A DNA stretch of 64,000 nt from positions 14,456,131-14,520,130 of the forward strand of contig OZ059894.1 of NCBI GenBank assembly GCA_964057225.1, written 5' to 3'. Below the pieces are notes generated by a model that ran no database searches, had not been told where the DNA came from, and saw only the letters and a list, made by a program, of their open reading frames with translations. Positions within the stretch are counted from its first letter, which is position 1. Each line of letters opens with the position of its first letter. Position numbers and translations under genes: made by a program. Of this stretch, positions 37,257-49,650 are shown in pieces. The stretch is from Auanema rhodensis (Eukaryota > Nematoda > Chromadorea > Rhabditida > Rhabditidae).

Positions 37257-37488
37257 TTATTTATATTCATTCCAATCGTACAAAGTTGGGTTGAATGATG
37301 ATAGAATTTGCTTTTTGACTGCTGGCTTCCAAGCAGGACGCATGAACCAAGGTCCGGCTAAAATAAAATAATTTAATAATTATTAGATTTATACTTTATA
37401 TGTAATTACCTCCTCGTTTCTGGAAAACTGCTTGTGTCAATGGTACAGCAAGGACAACGAGGAAAGATATCAAAAGAAGAAGACGCAT
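37257..37488 (-). CDS. 59-residue secreted peptide, neuropeptide-like
   Basis: Two exons (37488-37410 and 37357-37257) joined by a 52-bp intron (TATTTTAG acceptor) give a 59-residue product. Residues 1-20 form a clean signal peptide (MRLLLLISFLVVLAVPLTQA). The mature part begins VFQKRGAGPWFMRPAWKPAV, then KKQILSSFNPTLYDWNEYK. It has a dibasic KR at 24-25 and KK at 41-42, no cysteines, and many aromatic residues. Cleavage at KR would leave a peptide starting GAGPWFMRP. This shape fits an nlp-type neuropeptide or a small secreted (antimicrobial-like) peptide precursor. No C-terminal amidation Gly is present. I do not recognise the family. Confidence 0.75.
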
Positions 37489-39143
37489 TATGAAGTAATC
37501 TATAAACTAATTATTATTATAACTTCCATATAATTGAAAATAATAAATAAAAAGTCTAATAATTAAGAAAAAAAACATATTTGAAATAGAAATATTCAAA
37601 TTAAATATATGAATTTGAGGTTAAAACGAAGCTTAATACATGGAAGAAGAGTTAGAATTTGAGAAAGAAAGTTTTTTTTCTATTTTCTGAAGATGAGTAA
37701 ATCAGCCGGCGTATATTCTTCTGAAGTATGTTGAGGAATAGAAGACAACGATGATATGAGAGAGAAAGAGGAAATACAAAATGGATCAAATGAATAAAGA
37801 TGTTTCTAGCAGTTTTTGGAGTTCTTAATAGTTTTGAATAGAATTGAATAGAATGTATTAAAATGTAAACGTCATGGAAATTTAATGACGACAAATGTTT
37901 CAATAGGGGACGTAAGCTTTGTTCATCTTTTTTGGATTAATGGTTTGCTCATTTGATTATTCAGAATATGGATGAGATGAAAAGATAGTTAGATGTTGAA
38001 ACGAAACTAAACATATCTTTCAATTTCTGAAGATGAATTTGAAAAAAAATTTTTTTTTTTGAAAATTTTTAATGACAAATAGTTCGTTGTGTAGTACATT
38101 TCATATTCATTTTTGTAATGAATTCACAGGAGAGAGAGAGAGAGAGAGAAATCTAGAAGAAGAAATTCAAATATTATTCTGATTTTGATGAGAAATTATT
38201 TAACAAGCAATAACTGTTTTTCTTGCAAACAAAAAAAAGATCTCGGACAAAGCTTTAAAACCTAATGAACATCTACTACATGAGATGCGGAAAGGGTGGA
38301 GCTATAGTTAATGAGGAGGAGGAATAGAAGAAATGGCAAAATGCATTTTTCCAAAACAATCAAGTAAATCAGAAGAACTGCTTCAGAATCAACGCGCATT
38401 TTGAACTTTGTCAGAAAATGTCAAAGAATCAACTATGAACCGTGATGATCTTTTATGATCCAAGCCATATACATATGTGCATCATTTCAACAACATCTAG
38501 TTGTCTTAATTCTATTATTATTTCTTTGTCGTATCTCATTTGAAATTCAAAATCAAACAACACATATTAAAGAATATAGAATATATATATCTTATATGTA
38601 TGTATCTAATATAATATATTAGCTATTATATGGATATTTTGCAATATTCTACAAAAAAAAAAGATAAAAGACTAATAGGAATATTAAATTAAAAATGAAG
38701 ATAGAGAATAATCAAATAAAAGAATTATGTATAGCAATTGAAATAAAAACTAATTGAAAGATGAAAAGTTTACATTTTCTTTTCCTCAAGCAGCAATTTT
38801 CGAGCTCAAGAATTGGCTCCAAATGCTAAGAAACCGAACAACTTGAGCTCAACAAGTTGCCAAAAAATGGCTTCACAAGTTGATTATTACTATTATTTTC
38901 AGACGACTCTTTTATTTTTTTTCTTTTGGAATACATTATATTAATCCATATATCACATATTATATATAAAATAACCTACAAAAACCAATTAAGTTTCTGC
39001 CATCTCAATGACACGGATAGGAAATAATAATAGTTTCATTAACTATATCGTAATTGATGATTTTATTCAAATAAATAAAGTTTTTTCCTTCTAAATAAAG
39101 ATGAAAAACTTCAAAAAATAATCATTTATTAACACGAATGAGC
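37489..39143. other. intergenic, upstream of the peptide gene
   Basis: The first few hundred bases are probably the peptide gene promoter. Short purine-rich open stretches occur on the plus strand (37693, 38240, 38335) but do not link into a gene. A GA run lies at 38130-38149 and a TA-rich stretch at about 38580-38640. Confidence 0.4.
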
Positions 39144-41266
39144 CTAGTTGTATGTAGATTTGATAATAGATTGAACCATATGAACAGCAGCTTCGGGTGT
39201 GTCGTATGCTACCTGAGAAAAGTAGAAGTCAATGTTAGCAGATAATTCTGAGAAATAACAGAATACTAAACTTACCATATGACCAGCTCTGAGAATATAC
39301 CAATATTGGAAGTTCTTATGCCTCTTGTAGAAGCCGGATAACTTCTCATTCGAAGTTCCAAAGTTATATCTGTGTGTTGAATTGAATGAACTCATTCCTT
39401 CCCATGTTAAGCGTTGAATCCAGAGATTGGTTCCTAGAAAATAGAAAACAATATTATATGTAGATATAGTCATATAGAAGTGTCATTACTGGTATATAAA
39501 TGAGCAAACAAACCTAAAGTATCACAGATAAGATCCTCATTTCCATTGTAAACGATGACGTTAACTCCTTGTTTCAGGAGAGTATCAACGGTGGAATAGA
39601 CGGGTTTCATGAAGTCACCAGATTGACTATTGAAAACAGCGCCAGCTTGAGCTGTAAGATTTCATGTAGGACATGAAACAGATTGTTATGATTTACCTCC
39701 AAACTTAACAGTTGGAGGAATAACTCCAAGCTTTTGTCTGACAACAGTATCCATATAGTCTGATAAAGTATCGAGTTGAAGTGGCTTAACAAAGGCACGG
39801 AAAAGATTTTCTAAATATGTTTTTCTTGTTTTGACTTATTTGATTTCTAACCAATTCCATAGTTTCTGGCTCCTCTTTTTCTTCTCTTAGACCAATCATC
39901 CTGGTTGCTTCTCTTCAGGATATTGTACCATGAAACGTCACCAGTTTCCTTTAAAATAAAAAAAAAACAATTAAAAACAAGAAAATAACTAGAAATACAT
40001 ACAACCATTATCAAATCTTCCAATGTGCTCCAGCAGTTGGTTGCTTCTTTCCATTTGCCAGCGTCAACATCCTTTTGACATTTAGCAGCCTGAGCTTGAA
40101 CTTGAGACAAACTATGTTCATCCAAATAAGACTGAATAACATAATAAAATAAATAAAACGTGAAATGATAGACTAGATACATTGGCATAAAGGTATGGTC
40201 CCCATGAGTTTACATAATCCATGGGAGAAATCCATGAATCTCCTAAAGCTACACCAGCAAAATTCATTTTAAGCTTGTTGGTAGCAATTTCCTAGAAAAT
40301 TCTCAGTTTTGTCTGAAAACTGCGTTGATGACGACATACACTAGTGATCACACGTGCAAATTCAGCACTCATTTTCCCTCCATAACTTTCGCAGAAAATA
40401 TAAAATGGACGAGTCTTATATACTGGATGAAGGCTAAGGAAACGCTTAAGCCAGACAAGCAAATCCTATAAAAAGGTTTTAAAGTTTCTAATCAGAATTA
40501 ACAACTTTTTCTTCAAAAAAAAAGAAAAACTTACCGCTCCAATTTGAGCTACATTTGTGGTAAGAGCTGATTCAGAATCAACATAAGAGAATCCAGCTCC
40601 AACTGGATTATCAACATAAACCAGATCAGCTACTTGAAGCTATAATAAATCGATAATTTGGTAATTTATATATATAATTTATAAGAAATACCCAAGTAGC
40701 TTTGTTATCTGAACCATTAATCTGTTTGGGGCCAGTTTCTTCAAAGTTTCCGAATCCAGCAGATGAAGCACCAGGACCTCCCTGAATAACTTGTCTCAAA
40801 AGAATGTTGTTGTTAAACATGTGCAACCTGAAGCCAGAGAATGAGTGGCCGTTGATTAGCTGGCTGGACGGCATAGAGCCACCAGAAAGTATGAGCTCCA
40901 GTTCGGACATCAACATATCCCCAATCTTCAGTATACTAAAATTATAAATAAATAAATATATTATATAAAAATCAATAATATATTTTCATTTATAACCAAA
41001 ATATTTTAGAAAATTAAAAAGAATAATGTCAAAACCCATAAATATCATAAAAGTATAGTAATTTTAAATTTTGTTGTTTTCGTATCTTGATATGGTGACT
41101 GCATATACGAATAAATTTCCAATATATATATATCTATATTAATAAAAAAAGTTTAAATTTATAAAATACTAACTTTAATAGTACCAGAATACGTATTAAC
41201 AGTGCTCAAATCTCCAATAGCAGCTGCAACAAGAGCTGCTAGAAGTAATGATGTTTTGATCATCAT
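39144..41266 (-). CDS. serine carboxypeptidase (S10), SCPEP1-like
   Basis: About 445 residues in roughly nine exons. The start MMIKTSLLLAALVAAAIG is a signal peptide, so the enzyme is secreted or lysosomal. Family motifs run in order: DWGYVDVRTGAHTFWWLYA; LILWLQGGPGASSAGFGNF (oxyanion-hole region); VYVDNPVGAGFSY; the nucleophile in FCESYGGK; VALGDSWISP; the catalytic Asp in YNGNEDLICDT; and the catalytic His in LRAGHMVAYDTPEAA. QGGPGAS with GDSWISP marks the retinoid-inducible (SCPEP1) branch rather than cathepsin A. The enzyme removes C-terminal residues from peptides. The triad is complete. It reads toward the secreted peptide gene, 1.7 kb away, on the same strand. Confidence 0.93.
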
Positions 41267-42201
41267 TACCTTAAATAAAAATATTATAATATGTATAGTT
41301 ATTATATTATTATACTATATATATATAGTATAATATAATAATAATAATATAATAAAATATAATAATATAGAAATCAATGTATAGAAAGGTTAAATGAAAT
41401 GTAATAAAAACTGTTCTGTATGTTACATATAGTTAAATAACTTATATATTTATAAGAAAAAAACTTAAATATATAAAAATAAAATCTATCACTGACACTA
41501 TCTTTTCACTTTTAAATAAAAAAAAAAGAATTTTTTTCGGAAAAAAGGATAGACAAAGAAAACTAATCAATAAATGGGATCAAGGAACAGATAGAGGTTT
41601 CTCAGAAAAAATAAATGTTTTTGTTTAAAAGTTTAGGAATATCTAAGTAATGTATAAGAAAATTTTTTAAATAAAATATTTTGAAAAATTTTTTTTGTTG
41701 GAAAAGTTCAAATTTAATATTTTAAAATTAATTTATAAAGGTTCATACACTTGTAATTTAAATCGGATTAAATGTATCTCATATACGTGGCTGATAACAT
41801 AATAATCTGTCTTATCATATTAAGTTTATTAATAATTTTAAATCTTTTTTGCATGATTTTCATATTTTATACTTAATCCTATATATGAATATAGCCATTT
41901 ATTATATTCTTTTAGTATTATGTATTTGAAATAGAGTGTATATATGTGTGTTTAAATGTATCTTCTTAGTACAATGTATTGTAATAGATAACTTGAAAGA
42001 CAACTGATGATTGCATGAGAGGATTACATCATTCATTTAGATTCCATACTTCAAATTCAAATAAGAATTATGGAAATGATCAAGAAAAGAACAATTAAAA
42101 GCATTTTTATTTGTTTTTTTTGTTATTATTGTTATTATTGTTGGTTATAGCAATACATACATATAATATATTCAATATAATTATACATATTGAATATTGA
42201 A
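41267..42201. other. intergenic between carboxypeptidase and Kunitz gene
   Basis: AT-rich promoter region of the carboxypeptidase and 3' UTR of the Kunitz gene (both minus strand). No ORF of interest. Confidence 0.5.
41308..41335. repeat. 28-bp perfect AT palindrome
   Basis: Two 14-bp halves pair exactly around the centre at 41321/41322 (core ACTATATATATATAGT), and ATT/AAT-rich sequence extends the imperfect stem on both sides. It lies 42 bp upstream of the carboxypeptidase start codon and may extrude as a cruciform. Confidence 0.8.
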
Positions 42202-45200
42202 TTACTCACCAATCACATTAATTTCAAAATCTGAAAGATAAATATAAATAAAAATTTCTATTTTTAAGTCAAATACCAAAGTTTTCTTCTTCCTTTGTTG
42301 GAGGTAAAACTATTTGTTTCCATAACGGGGAAGAATCAGTCGGAGTTGAAACAACGGGTGGTGATGGTGTTGTAGTTGTTGTTTTGATTTGAGTTGGTCT
42401 TGGGGGGGTGGTAGACTAAAACGGAAAATATGAAATGAATATCTATCGTAGTAAACATACTTTGACTAATATACGGAAGAATTGGCCTGGAACTTCTTCT
42501 TCGTAATCATCATCATTCTTTGATCCATCAATTTCAATAATTTCTTCCATAGTAAGTGATGGTTTAGTGGTTATATGGTCTACCAGAGGTCTAAAATATT
42601 GAAAAATTGAAGAAATAGAATCAACATCATCATCTAAATCTAACCTGTAGTGTTCAATAGGTCTTTGGGTTGTTGAATAAGGTGATGGATAACGATTATC
42701 TCTTGGAATAGCTGTAGTGTATCTTGGGTATGATGGATACGTTGGAGGTGGTATATATGGACGAAGAGTAGGAGTTGGAAGAGTTTTTGGAACTGAAACT
42801 ACAGGTCTTGGAGTAGTTGATGTTGTGGATGGTGGCGTCGTCGTTGTAGTTGTAGTAGTAGAAGTTGATGTACTGGTGCTAAATGTGGTTGTTGGTACTA
42901 TTCTCGGAACAAATGGCGTGGTTATGATATAAGGAATTGGTGCAAAAGTTGGACGAGGTGTTGAAGGACGAGCATAAGATTGAGAAGGTTGTTGATTATG
43001 ATGAGGTTGACGGTAACGTGATGCTTCTTCTGGAGTTATAGCCGGAGTCCACTGATGTCGCGACTGTTGAGGTACAGGTCGTACAGGCTGTTGTGGCTGT
43101 GAAACTTGTGGAAGACGTGGTCGAGAAGTATGAATTGAAGAGCGCCGATCAACTTGATTATAAGAGTCAAGAACCTGACGATGATATTGAACTGGTAAAC
43201 CAATTAAAGGATTGTTCTTTAATCCTGTCCATGATAACTTTTCATAATGGTATCCACGACCTTCAGGATTAACATCATATCGTATAAAGAAATATTTCTG
43301 AAAATGAATTTAATGATTAATTACAGAATCATATAGTATTACTAACCTCTTTAGGACCCATTTGTTGTGTTTGATGAACAGGTTGATAATAATATTGTTG
43401 TTGTTGTTGTGTTTGAGTATTTTGATTATAACCATTATTATTATTATTATTTTGATTATAATGATTATTAGGATTAGTTTTCTGAAGAAGAAAGTAGAAA
43501 ATGCAATTTTCATGATAGATACTGTATAAGATGTGAGATTTACCTGCTGATTAACATCAGGATTAGATGTTGGATAAATTTTTCTTGGAGGAATTTTTTG
43601 TTTTTTCTTCATTTTTTCTTTTTTTCTCATTAAAGGATCTGATTGAATTCTTTGATTTTGATAATTATTATAATCAGTTGGATTAATTCTTGGCATTGAA
43701 ACCTATAATATCAAAAACAAAATCCAAAATCCTATGATGAGATGTTGAACTTGCATATTGTGTTTGTTGATTTGAACTTGGATGTAATATCACAAGAACA
43801 CTTCTATTCGTTGTTGTGCGACCATTATCAGATACAGTAACCTGAGGCTTTGAGCTGAATCTGAATAATGACTCATGATTTATTCAATTCTATCTATTAT
43901 AACTATATTACTGATAAATTTGATTTCCATTCTCATCAGTAATATTTTGCCAATCTCCTGGCTGAAAAACAATTTCTTCGGGACTATTTCTCATTTCAGC
44001 ATATGTAATAGCTTCGTTATTTGAATGGTACCCAGCATACGGTACTGCTGGATGAACTTCCACATTTTGAACTGCTTCCCGTTGATTAGCAACTGTTGAA
44101 TCCTAGACAAAGAGATTTGTTTCTATCAATCTATTCTCAGAGTTTTTTATTTTTTTAAAAAAAGTTTCGTGGGTGTTATAGGCAAACGCATGTTAAACAA
44201 ATTTTTCTCAAAATGATCTATGACATACCGAGCTGGTGATGCCTTCAGACTGATACTGAGCTTGATGATGTTGCTGAGCTGATCCAACTACTAACTGTTG
44301 TTGATTTGAATATTGCGAAGCAGACTGCTGGTTCTGTGGTTGTTGATGGTACTGTTGTTGGTGCTGTATGACAGGCTGTCGACCAGAACTTCTCATATCA
44401 TCCACAGAAGATTGTGTCAATCCAAATTGTTGTAGTACTTCCGGCGATAATGACGGTCCCTAATACAACTTCAATATCTATATTGTATTTAACATTAAAA
44501 TTTCAAAAAAATGATACATTTTGACGTCCCCAATATTCCCAATCAATTCCTGGACCAATTCCTGGTTCAGCTAAACTACCACATATTTCCATACAATGAT
44601 TATAAGAGTAATAACGATTCTCATTTCCACCACATCCAGACCACCAACTAAGAAAAGAGATCAAATAAGTTTTTACTTTTTAATTATATTATTATAATAT
44701 TTTCTAATTATATATAATCGATAATATTAGGGCTGAAAACTTATGATATGAGATTTAACTAAGAAAATACAGTAAAAGCAAGTGTTCCCTTTCCCCAATT
44801 CCCTTTTTCTATTTTGAATTTTAAAAAAATGAATTTAAGAATCTTACCTACAAACACATTGTTTCTTGTTAATATCAAAATGCCATCGTTCAATATCACT
44901 TTGGCAATGTCCTGGATCATGTGGTAATCGACATCTATCAGTACGCTCTGGCTCACGGAAGAAACACGATGAAGAACATTCTGAATACATAACGTCTTCA
45001 GAAAAGACCGTTAAGATTCAGAATATACCTTCAAGACTATTAAAGTTATTGCTGTTTCCTCCACATCCACTGTAATAAAACTCACGACATCGATGATCAT
45101 ACCGGTCATAATACCTTAAAAATTATAAAATTATATATAAATATATAAATATAAATTATTTACCATTTAACAGTAAAATTATTACATTCACCTGGATCTA

Positions 45201-45282
45201 GCCATTCATTACATCTGGGATTAGCTAATGCTTCTTGTGCTGAAGACGGTTTTAAAAATATTAACAGTAACCATAAAATCAT
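42202..45282 (-). CDS. secreted protein with two Kunitz domains and a Q/P/T-rich tail
   Basis: A signal peptide (MILWLLLIFLKPSSAQ) leads into two Kunitz (BPTI-type) inhibitor modules: RCNEWLDPGECNNF...FYYSGCGGNSNNF...CSSSC and DRCRLPHDPGHCQSD...SWWSGCGGNENRYYSYNHC. Both have the GCGGN signature and the six-Cys spacing as far as the exons can be joined. The residue after the second Cys (P1) is Asn in the first and Gln in the second, not Arg/Lys, so classic trypsin inhibition is doubtful. About 600 further residues are low complexity: Gln/His-rich (VIQHQQQYHQQPQNQQ), Asn runs, Pro-rich and a Thr run (STSTSTTTTTTTPPSTT) suited to O-glycans. The end is KEENFG-DFEINVIGE. This looks like an extracellular matrix or cuticle protein. 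One intron (43703-43754) has a GC donor, GCAAGT. Confidence 0.85.
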
Positions 45283-47173
45283 CTGAAAAATAAGAAAAAA
45301 TAATTAAAAGCAGTTGAAAGAAAGATATAATAAATTAAAAATTTATATTATTGAAAGGATAAAAAATTAAAAATGATTGTGTTTAAGACATTGAATAATT
45401 TGTGAAAATTTAGAAATTCTCAAAGCTTTTAAAGTCAGATAGCTTATGAATGTGAATAGATCCATCAAAATTTGCAACAGAGCAGCTGGCTGGAAGTTAA
45501 AAAAACGAACGGATAAGCCTAGAATGGTTGATAACAAAATTTTGAAATTTTTGAGGATAATGGATTAAGACAGTGATGAAGACATATGAACGATTCCTTC
45601 TACAAGAAAAAAAACTCTCTGTTGGCCAAAAAAAAAGTTTTTTTGAAGATCTAACGAAGCACATCAAGCAGATAATCGTCGAATAAGTTGACACAAACAT
45701 ATTGCAAAGAGTTGTTGAAAAATATTCAGAAATAACAAAAGTTGGTGTGATGTTCTCAGAAATGTTCTGGCATCTTCGATCAGACTCGTCAAGAAAAGGT
45801 TTTTTCTAGTTTCATTTGACGTTTGGAAACAAAAATTCTGAGAATGGAGCATCAAAAGCGAACCGACAGCATAACGATCAGCGATCGGTTTAGGATTTAA
45901 TTTGAAATTTCAAAATTGCAAGAACAGATCTGAGTCAGTTTGATAGCAAAATGTGAGAAGTGTAAATAGAATTTCACATAAATCGGAGAAGAGAGAAAAA
46001 AAGTTGTAACTGAGCTTGTGCAGTTGTTAAAACTCTAAAGAAAAGGGTACGACATTCTGTAAATGAGGCAGCTACGCCTGAGGCCAAAAAGAAATTTGGA
46101 AAATGGGTATCTAAGTTTCTCAAAAAGTGTAACAGTTGGCTAGTTGGAGTCGACTTTAATACGAATAAAAGTTCAGTTATTTCGAGAACTTCAACCACAC
46201 TTGTAAATCAAAACACTGTAGATTCACATAGTATATATACTATTTACAAATAAAATCATAGATGTAATATAGAAAAAGATAAATAGTTATGATTTGATAA
46301 ATAGATTCGAAAAAATTCAAATAGCTAAGTCTTTTTTCGCTTTTAGCTTTTTTCATAAAAAAAATTAATTTAATTTGATAATTTTAATATAAAATACAGT
46401 ACTTTGGAATAAGTTCAAGTTAAAAACAAGGGAAAGAATAAAAGAATACGAAAAAGAAAAAAGAAAAGAAATATGTGAAAAGAAGGTAAAAATAGAGAAA
46501 AGGGGAAATGAAGAAACAGCTGAATTGACCTCTGTCCAATTGCTTGAGGGTAATGTTACAGCTGTCTCACCCACCAAATACTTAGTGAAGCCATGAACAT
46601 ATGCTTGTTCTCCAAAAATTAAATATTTTCCTTATTTATATGAAATAAGGGGCTTTGGATTGTTTCTTCCCTTTCAATGTAATTTCAGAATTTAAGAACA
46701 TCATGTTAATATTATAGAATATACATGATATCAATCAATAAATATTTTATATTTGAACTGTAATACCAATAGAAGTAACACATGAAAACCTCTATATCTC
46801 AGCTTATCTATTGTATCTCTGAAGATGAAGAAAAATCTTTTTCTAATTTAAAAGTCCGTAAGAGGTGTTTCAAAGATTAATTTTGAATTCGGAAAAAACT
46901 AATTTTATGAAACTTTTGATGTAAAAATCAATGTCACAATAGGAAAAATAACAATCGAACCAGATAGTATAGAGAAGCTTATTCTATGTGATAAAGTGTC
47001 TAAGATTTGATCTTAGTTCTAAAGATCTGGATGATAATGTCTTCATAATATTTAAATTAAATTATTTTTCAATTTAAACCTTTTTATTATAATTTATTTG
47101 TTTATAACAACACAAAATTCATAGTACAGTTTGTTTAAACAAAATAAGTTTTTAATAATAAAATAAATTAAAA
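45283..47173. other. Kunitz promoter side and guanylyl cyclase 3' side
   Basis: Apart from the possible decayed frame listed at 45446-46253, this 1.9 kb is AT-rich with no exon I can support. A less AT-rich patch at 46520-46600 on the minus strand encodes only a 12-codon frame. Confidence 0.4.
45446..46253 (+). pseudogene. possible decayed coding sequence, plus strand
   Basis: A 40-codon ATG frame (45446-45568) is followed one base out of phase by a frame from 45576 that stays protein-like for nearly 680 bp although stops interrupt it. Its pieces include MKTYERFLLQEKKLSVGQKK, RVVEKYSEITKVGVMFSEMF and AKKKFGKWVSKFLKKCNSWL. Stops lie at 45684, 45807, 45891 and others. TTTTTTCTAG before 45810 could be a real acceptor, so an unrecognised spliced gene is possible too. 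No family was recognised, and open runs of this length can arise by chance in A-rich sequence. The region lies upstream of the Kunitz gene on the opposite strand. Confidence 0.2.
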
Positions 47174-49650
47174 TTATTGAAGAAGCCAATACGTATGCAT
47201 AACTCCTTTTCCCTAAAAAAAGTTATATTTTTCTTCAAAAACATCCAAAATAATCTATAGAGATAGTCATTGTTACCTTAACTTCAATCTCTCCACGGCT
47301 AATTGTTTGGAATTGTGGATATGTTTGCTTCAATAGTTGTTGAGCATTGGGTGATAAATGAATTTTTGAGGCTAAAATAATATAAAATCTTTAAAACATA
47401 CTGATTGTCATTATCTAACCTTCTCCAGTACTTTCCATTCGACTAGCTGTATTCACAGTATCTCCAAATAAACAGAATCTTGGCATGATCAAGCCTACAA
47501 CACCAGCAACAACAGGCCCTATAGAAGTAAACAAATATTTTAATTTGCAAATATATATATAAATCAATAATACCTGTATGTATACCTACACGTAATTCTA
47601 AAAATTTAGAGCTATCATGTGGCAATCTGATATTAGATGTTGCTTGAACAAGTCTCAAAGCAGATTCACAAATGTTTTTAATATGCTCAGTTCCATTACG
47701 TTCTGGAACTCCAGATACAAGCATATAACAATCTCCAATAGTTTCAACCTTATTATAGTAATTATTTAATTATAATATATAATTAGATTACCTTATAGAC
47801 ATCAAAACCATTTACAACTGAATCCATTTTTGTATATAAATCATTTAATAAAGATACAACCTAAAACAAATCTTCTTTTTCATCATAATTTCATAAGATG
47901 ATTCAACCTGCCATGGTGAACATGAAGATGAAATAGTTGTAAATGATACAATATCTGAGAATAAGATTGAAACTGATTCATATGCTTCTGGAACAACTCC
48001 TTTTCCCGATTTTAAGCATTCAGCAACACTTCTAAATGAAACATAAATATTTTTTTGAAAACAAAATATATTAAACTTAGGTAACATTCGATACAATAGC
48101 TTATCACTATTATTTTTTTCTTTTAATAATTCATCTGTTCTTCGTTTAAGTTGTTTTTCAAGTTGTTTACATTCATGTCGAACATCTTCAACTATATGAT
48201 CTATTAAACTTCCATTTCTATAAGAAATTATTCATATAATTTCAAAAAAGTATAATCTACCTTCCAGGACATAATGATTCACAAACGTCTTTCAATTCTT
48301 TAATTGTTGGTCTCGCTCTTGGGACAAAACTCCAACCTTTTTTTATTAATGGAATCTAAAATGAGCATGTATATAACTATAAATATAATATTTAATTATA
48401 CTAACTATTCGTTGATCCATCATTGTTGATGCTTTTTCATCAATTTCTGGTCGTCTACTTCTACCAGTTTTCACATCCTCAAGAATATCTACCAATAAAA
48501 TATTTAAAAAATGAAATAGGAGAATCAAATAAAAACCTTGAGGACTCAATTCATTTGTAGAAATATTCCAGCAATCCGTCACATTGATGATTTCCGAACA
48601 TATTATAGATAAACTATACATATCTGCTTCAGGACTTCCAGTACATTCTCCATTCAATATCTCAGGTGATAGATATAGCTTTTGATATTCATCAGGAGGT
48701 GATGATATTCCCAGATTATATAATCCATATTGTGATATTTGAATTCTCCAACGATCACTAACAAGACAACATTTAGAGTTCAATCTTCCATGAAATTTCA
48801 ATGTTGAATTATGAAGATAATTTAATCCCTATAATAACTATATATTAACTATACGTATAGTTATAAACTTACATTAACTGTATCATGAATAAAAGACATT
48901 TTAATGAATTCATCAAATTTTAAATTATTTTGATTTATAACATCATGTATACTTCCACGACAACAATATTTCCAAATTGACATAATTGTTGATGGATCTT
49001 GAACTGTAAGACCCATGAAACAATTTAAATTTGGAAATTTTAATTTAACCATCTAAATTATTTTGTTTTATTATATATTTATAATAATTAATATTACTGT
49101 ATGAAGTAGAACAGAAGAAGAAATATCATCACGAGGTCTACGTGGATGTTTTAAACCAACGACAGCTATCTTTAAATATAAAATATAATAATAATAATAA
49201 TAAATAAATTTACATTACGGTACATATAATATCCAAATCGTCCAGATTCTTTTTTACTTTCAATTGGTATACGAAAAGGTGTTTCTTTTAAAAACTATAA
49301 AAACGTTAACTATATGAAATAATAATTGAAAATAAAAAATATCTTTCATACAAAAGGAGATATAGGCTCAATTTTTTGTAATGATAATAAAGGAATTGTC
49401 CAACAAACAACATGTTCAACATCATGATTTTGACGTCCTTTTAATAATCTTAAATAATAATAATATATATAATATAGTTTTATATAATTATATTTAACTT
49501 TAAAAGATAAAATATAATTACTGCTACAAGTATAAGACCTATAAGTAGGAATACTTCAACAAGTACTAATGTTTCCCAAGCATATTCAAAGATCTAAAAA
49601 AGAAAATATTAATAAACAAATGTATATTATGTTATAATTACGTGAAACAT
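47174..49650 (-). CDS. receptor-type guanylyl cyclase without extracellular domain
   Basis: The model starts MFH, with its own 9-base exon at 49650-49642 (TTTCAC then GTAATT donor), followed by [20 protein letters not shown] and LILVAV, one membrane span at about residues 11-28. A kinase-homology domain follows: [41 protein letters not shown] and YLSPEIL. ISQYGL replaces the DFG, as usual in these pseudokinases. Then come the linker helix ([13 protein letters not shown]) and the cyclase domain: [10 protein letters not shown] (metal Asp), [13 protein letters not shown] (metal Asp and the guanine-selecting Glu), [13 protein letters not shown] and [16 protein letters not shown] (Cys typical of guanylyl rather than adenylyl cyclases). 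It ends [12 protein letters not shown]. All catalytic residues are present. The usual 400-500 residue ligand-binding region is absent: only 447 bp separate the start from the next gene on the same strand. Confidence 0.88.

Noticed and set aside
37652-38450. Several short plus-strand protein-like frames
   Set aside because: They are 15-30 codons each, change frame repeatedly and have no consistent splice sites; A-rich DNA gives such frames by chance.
42717-42932. Val/Gly-rich 71-codon plus-strand ORF
   Set aside because: It is the antisense shadow of the Thr/Pro-rich tail of the Kunitz gene.
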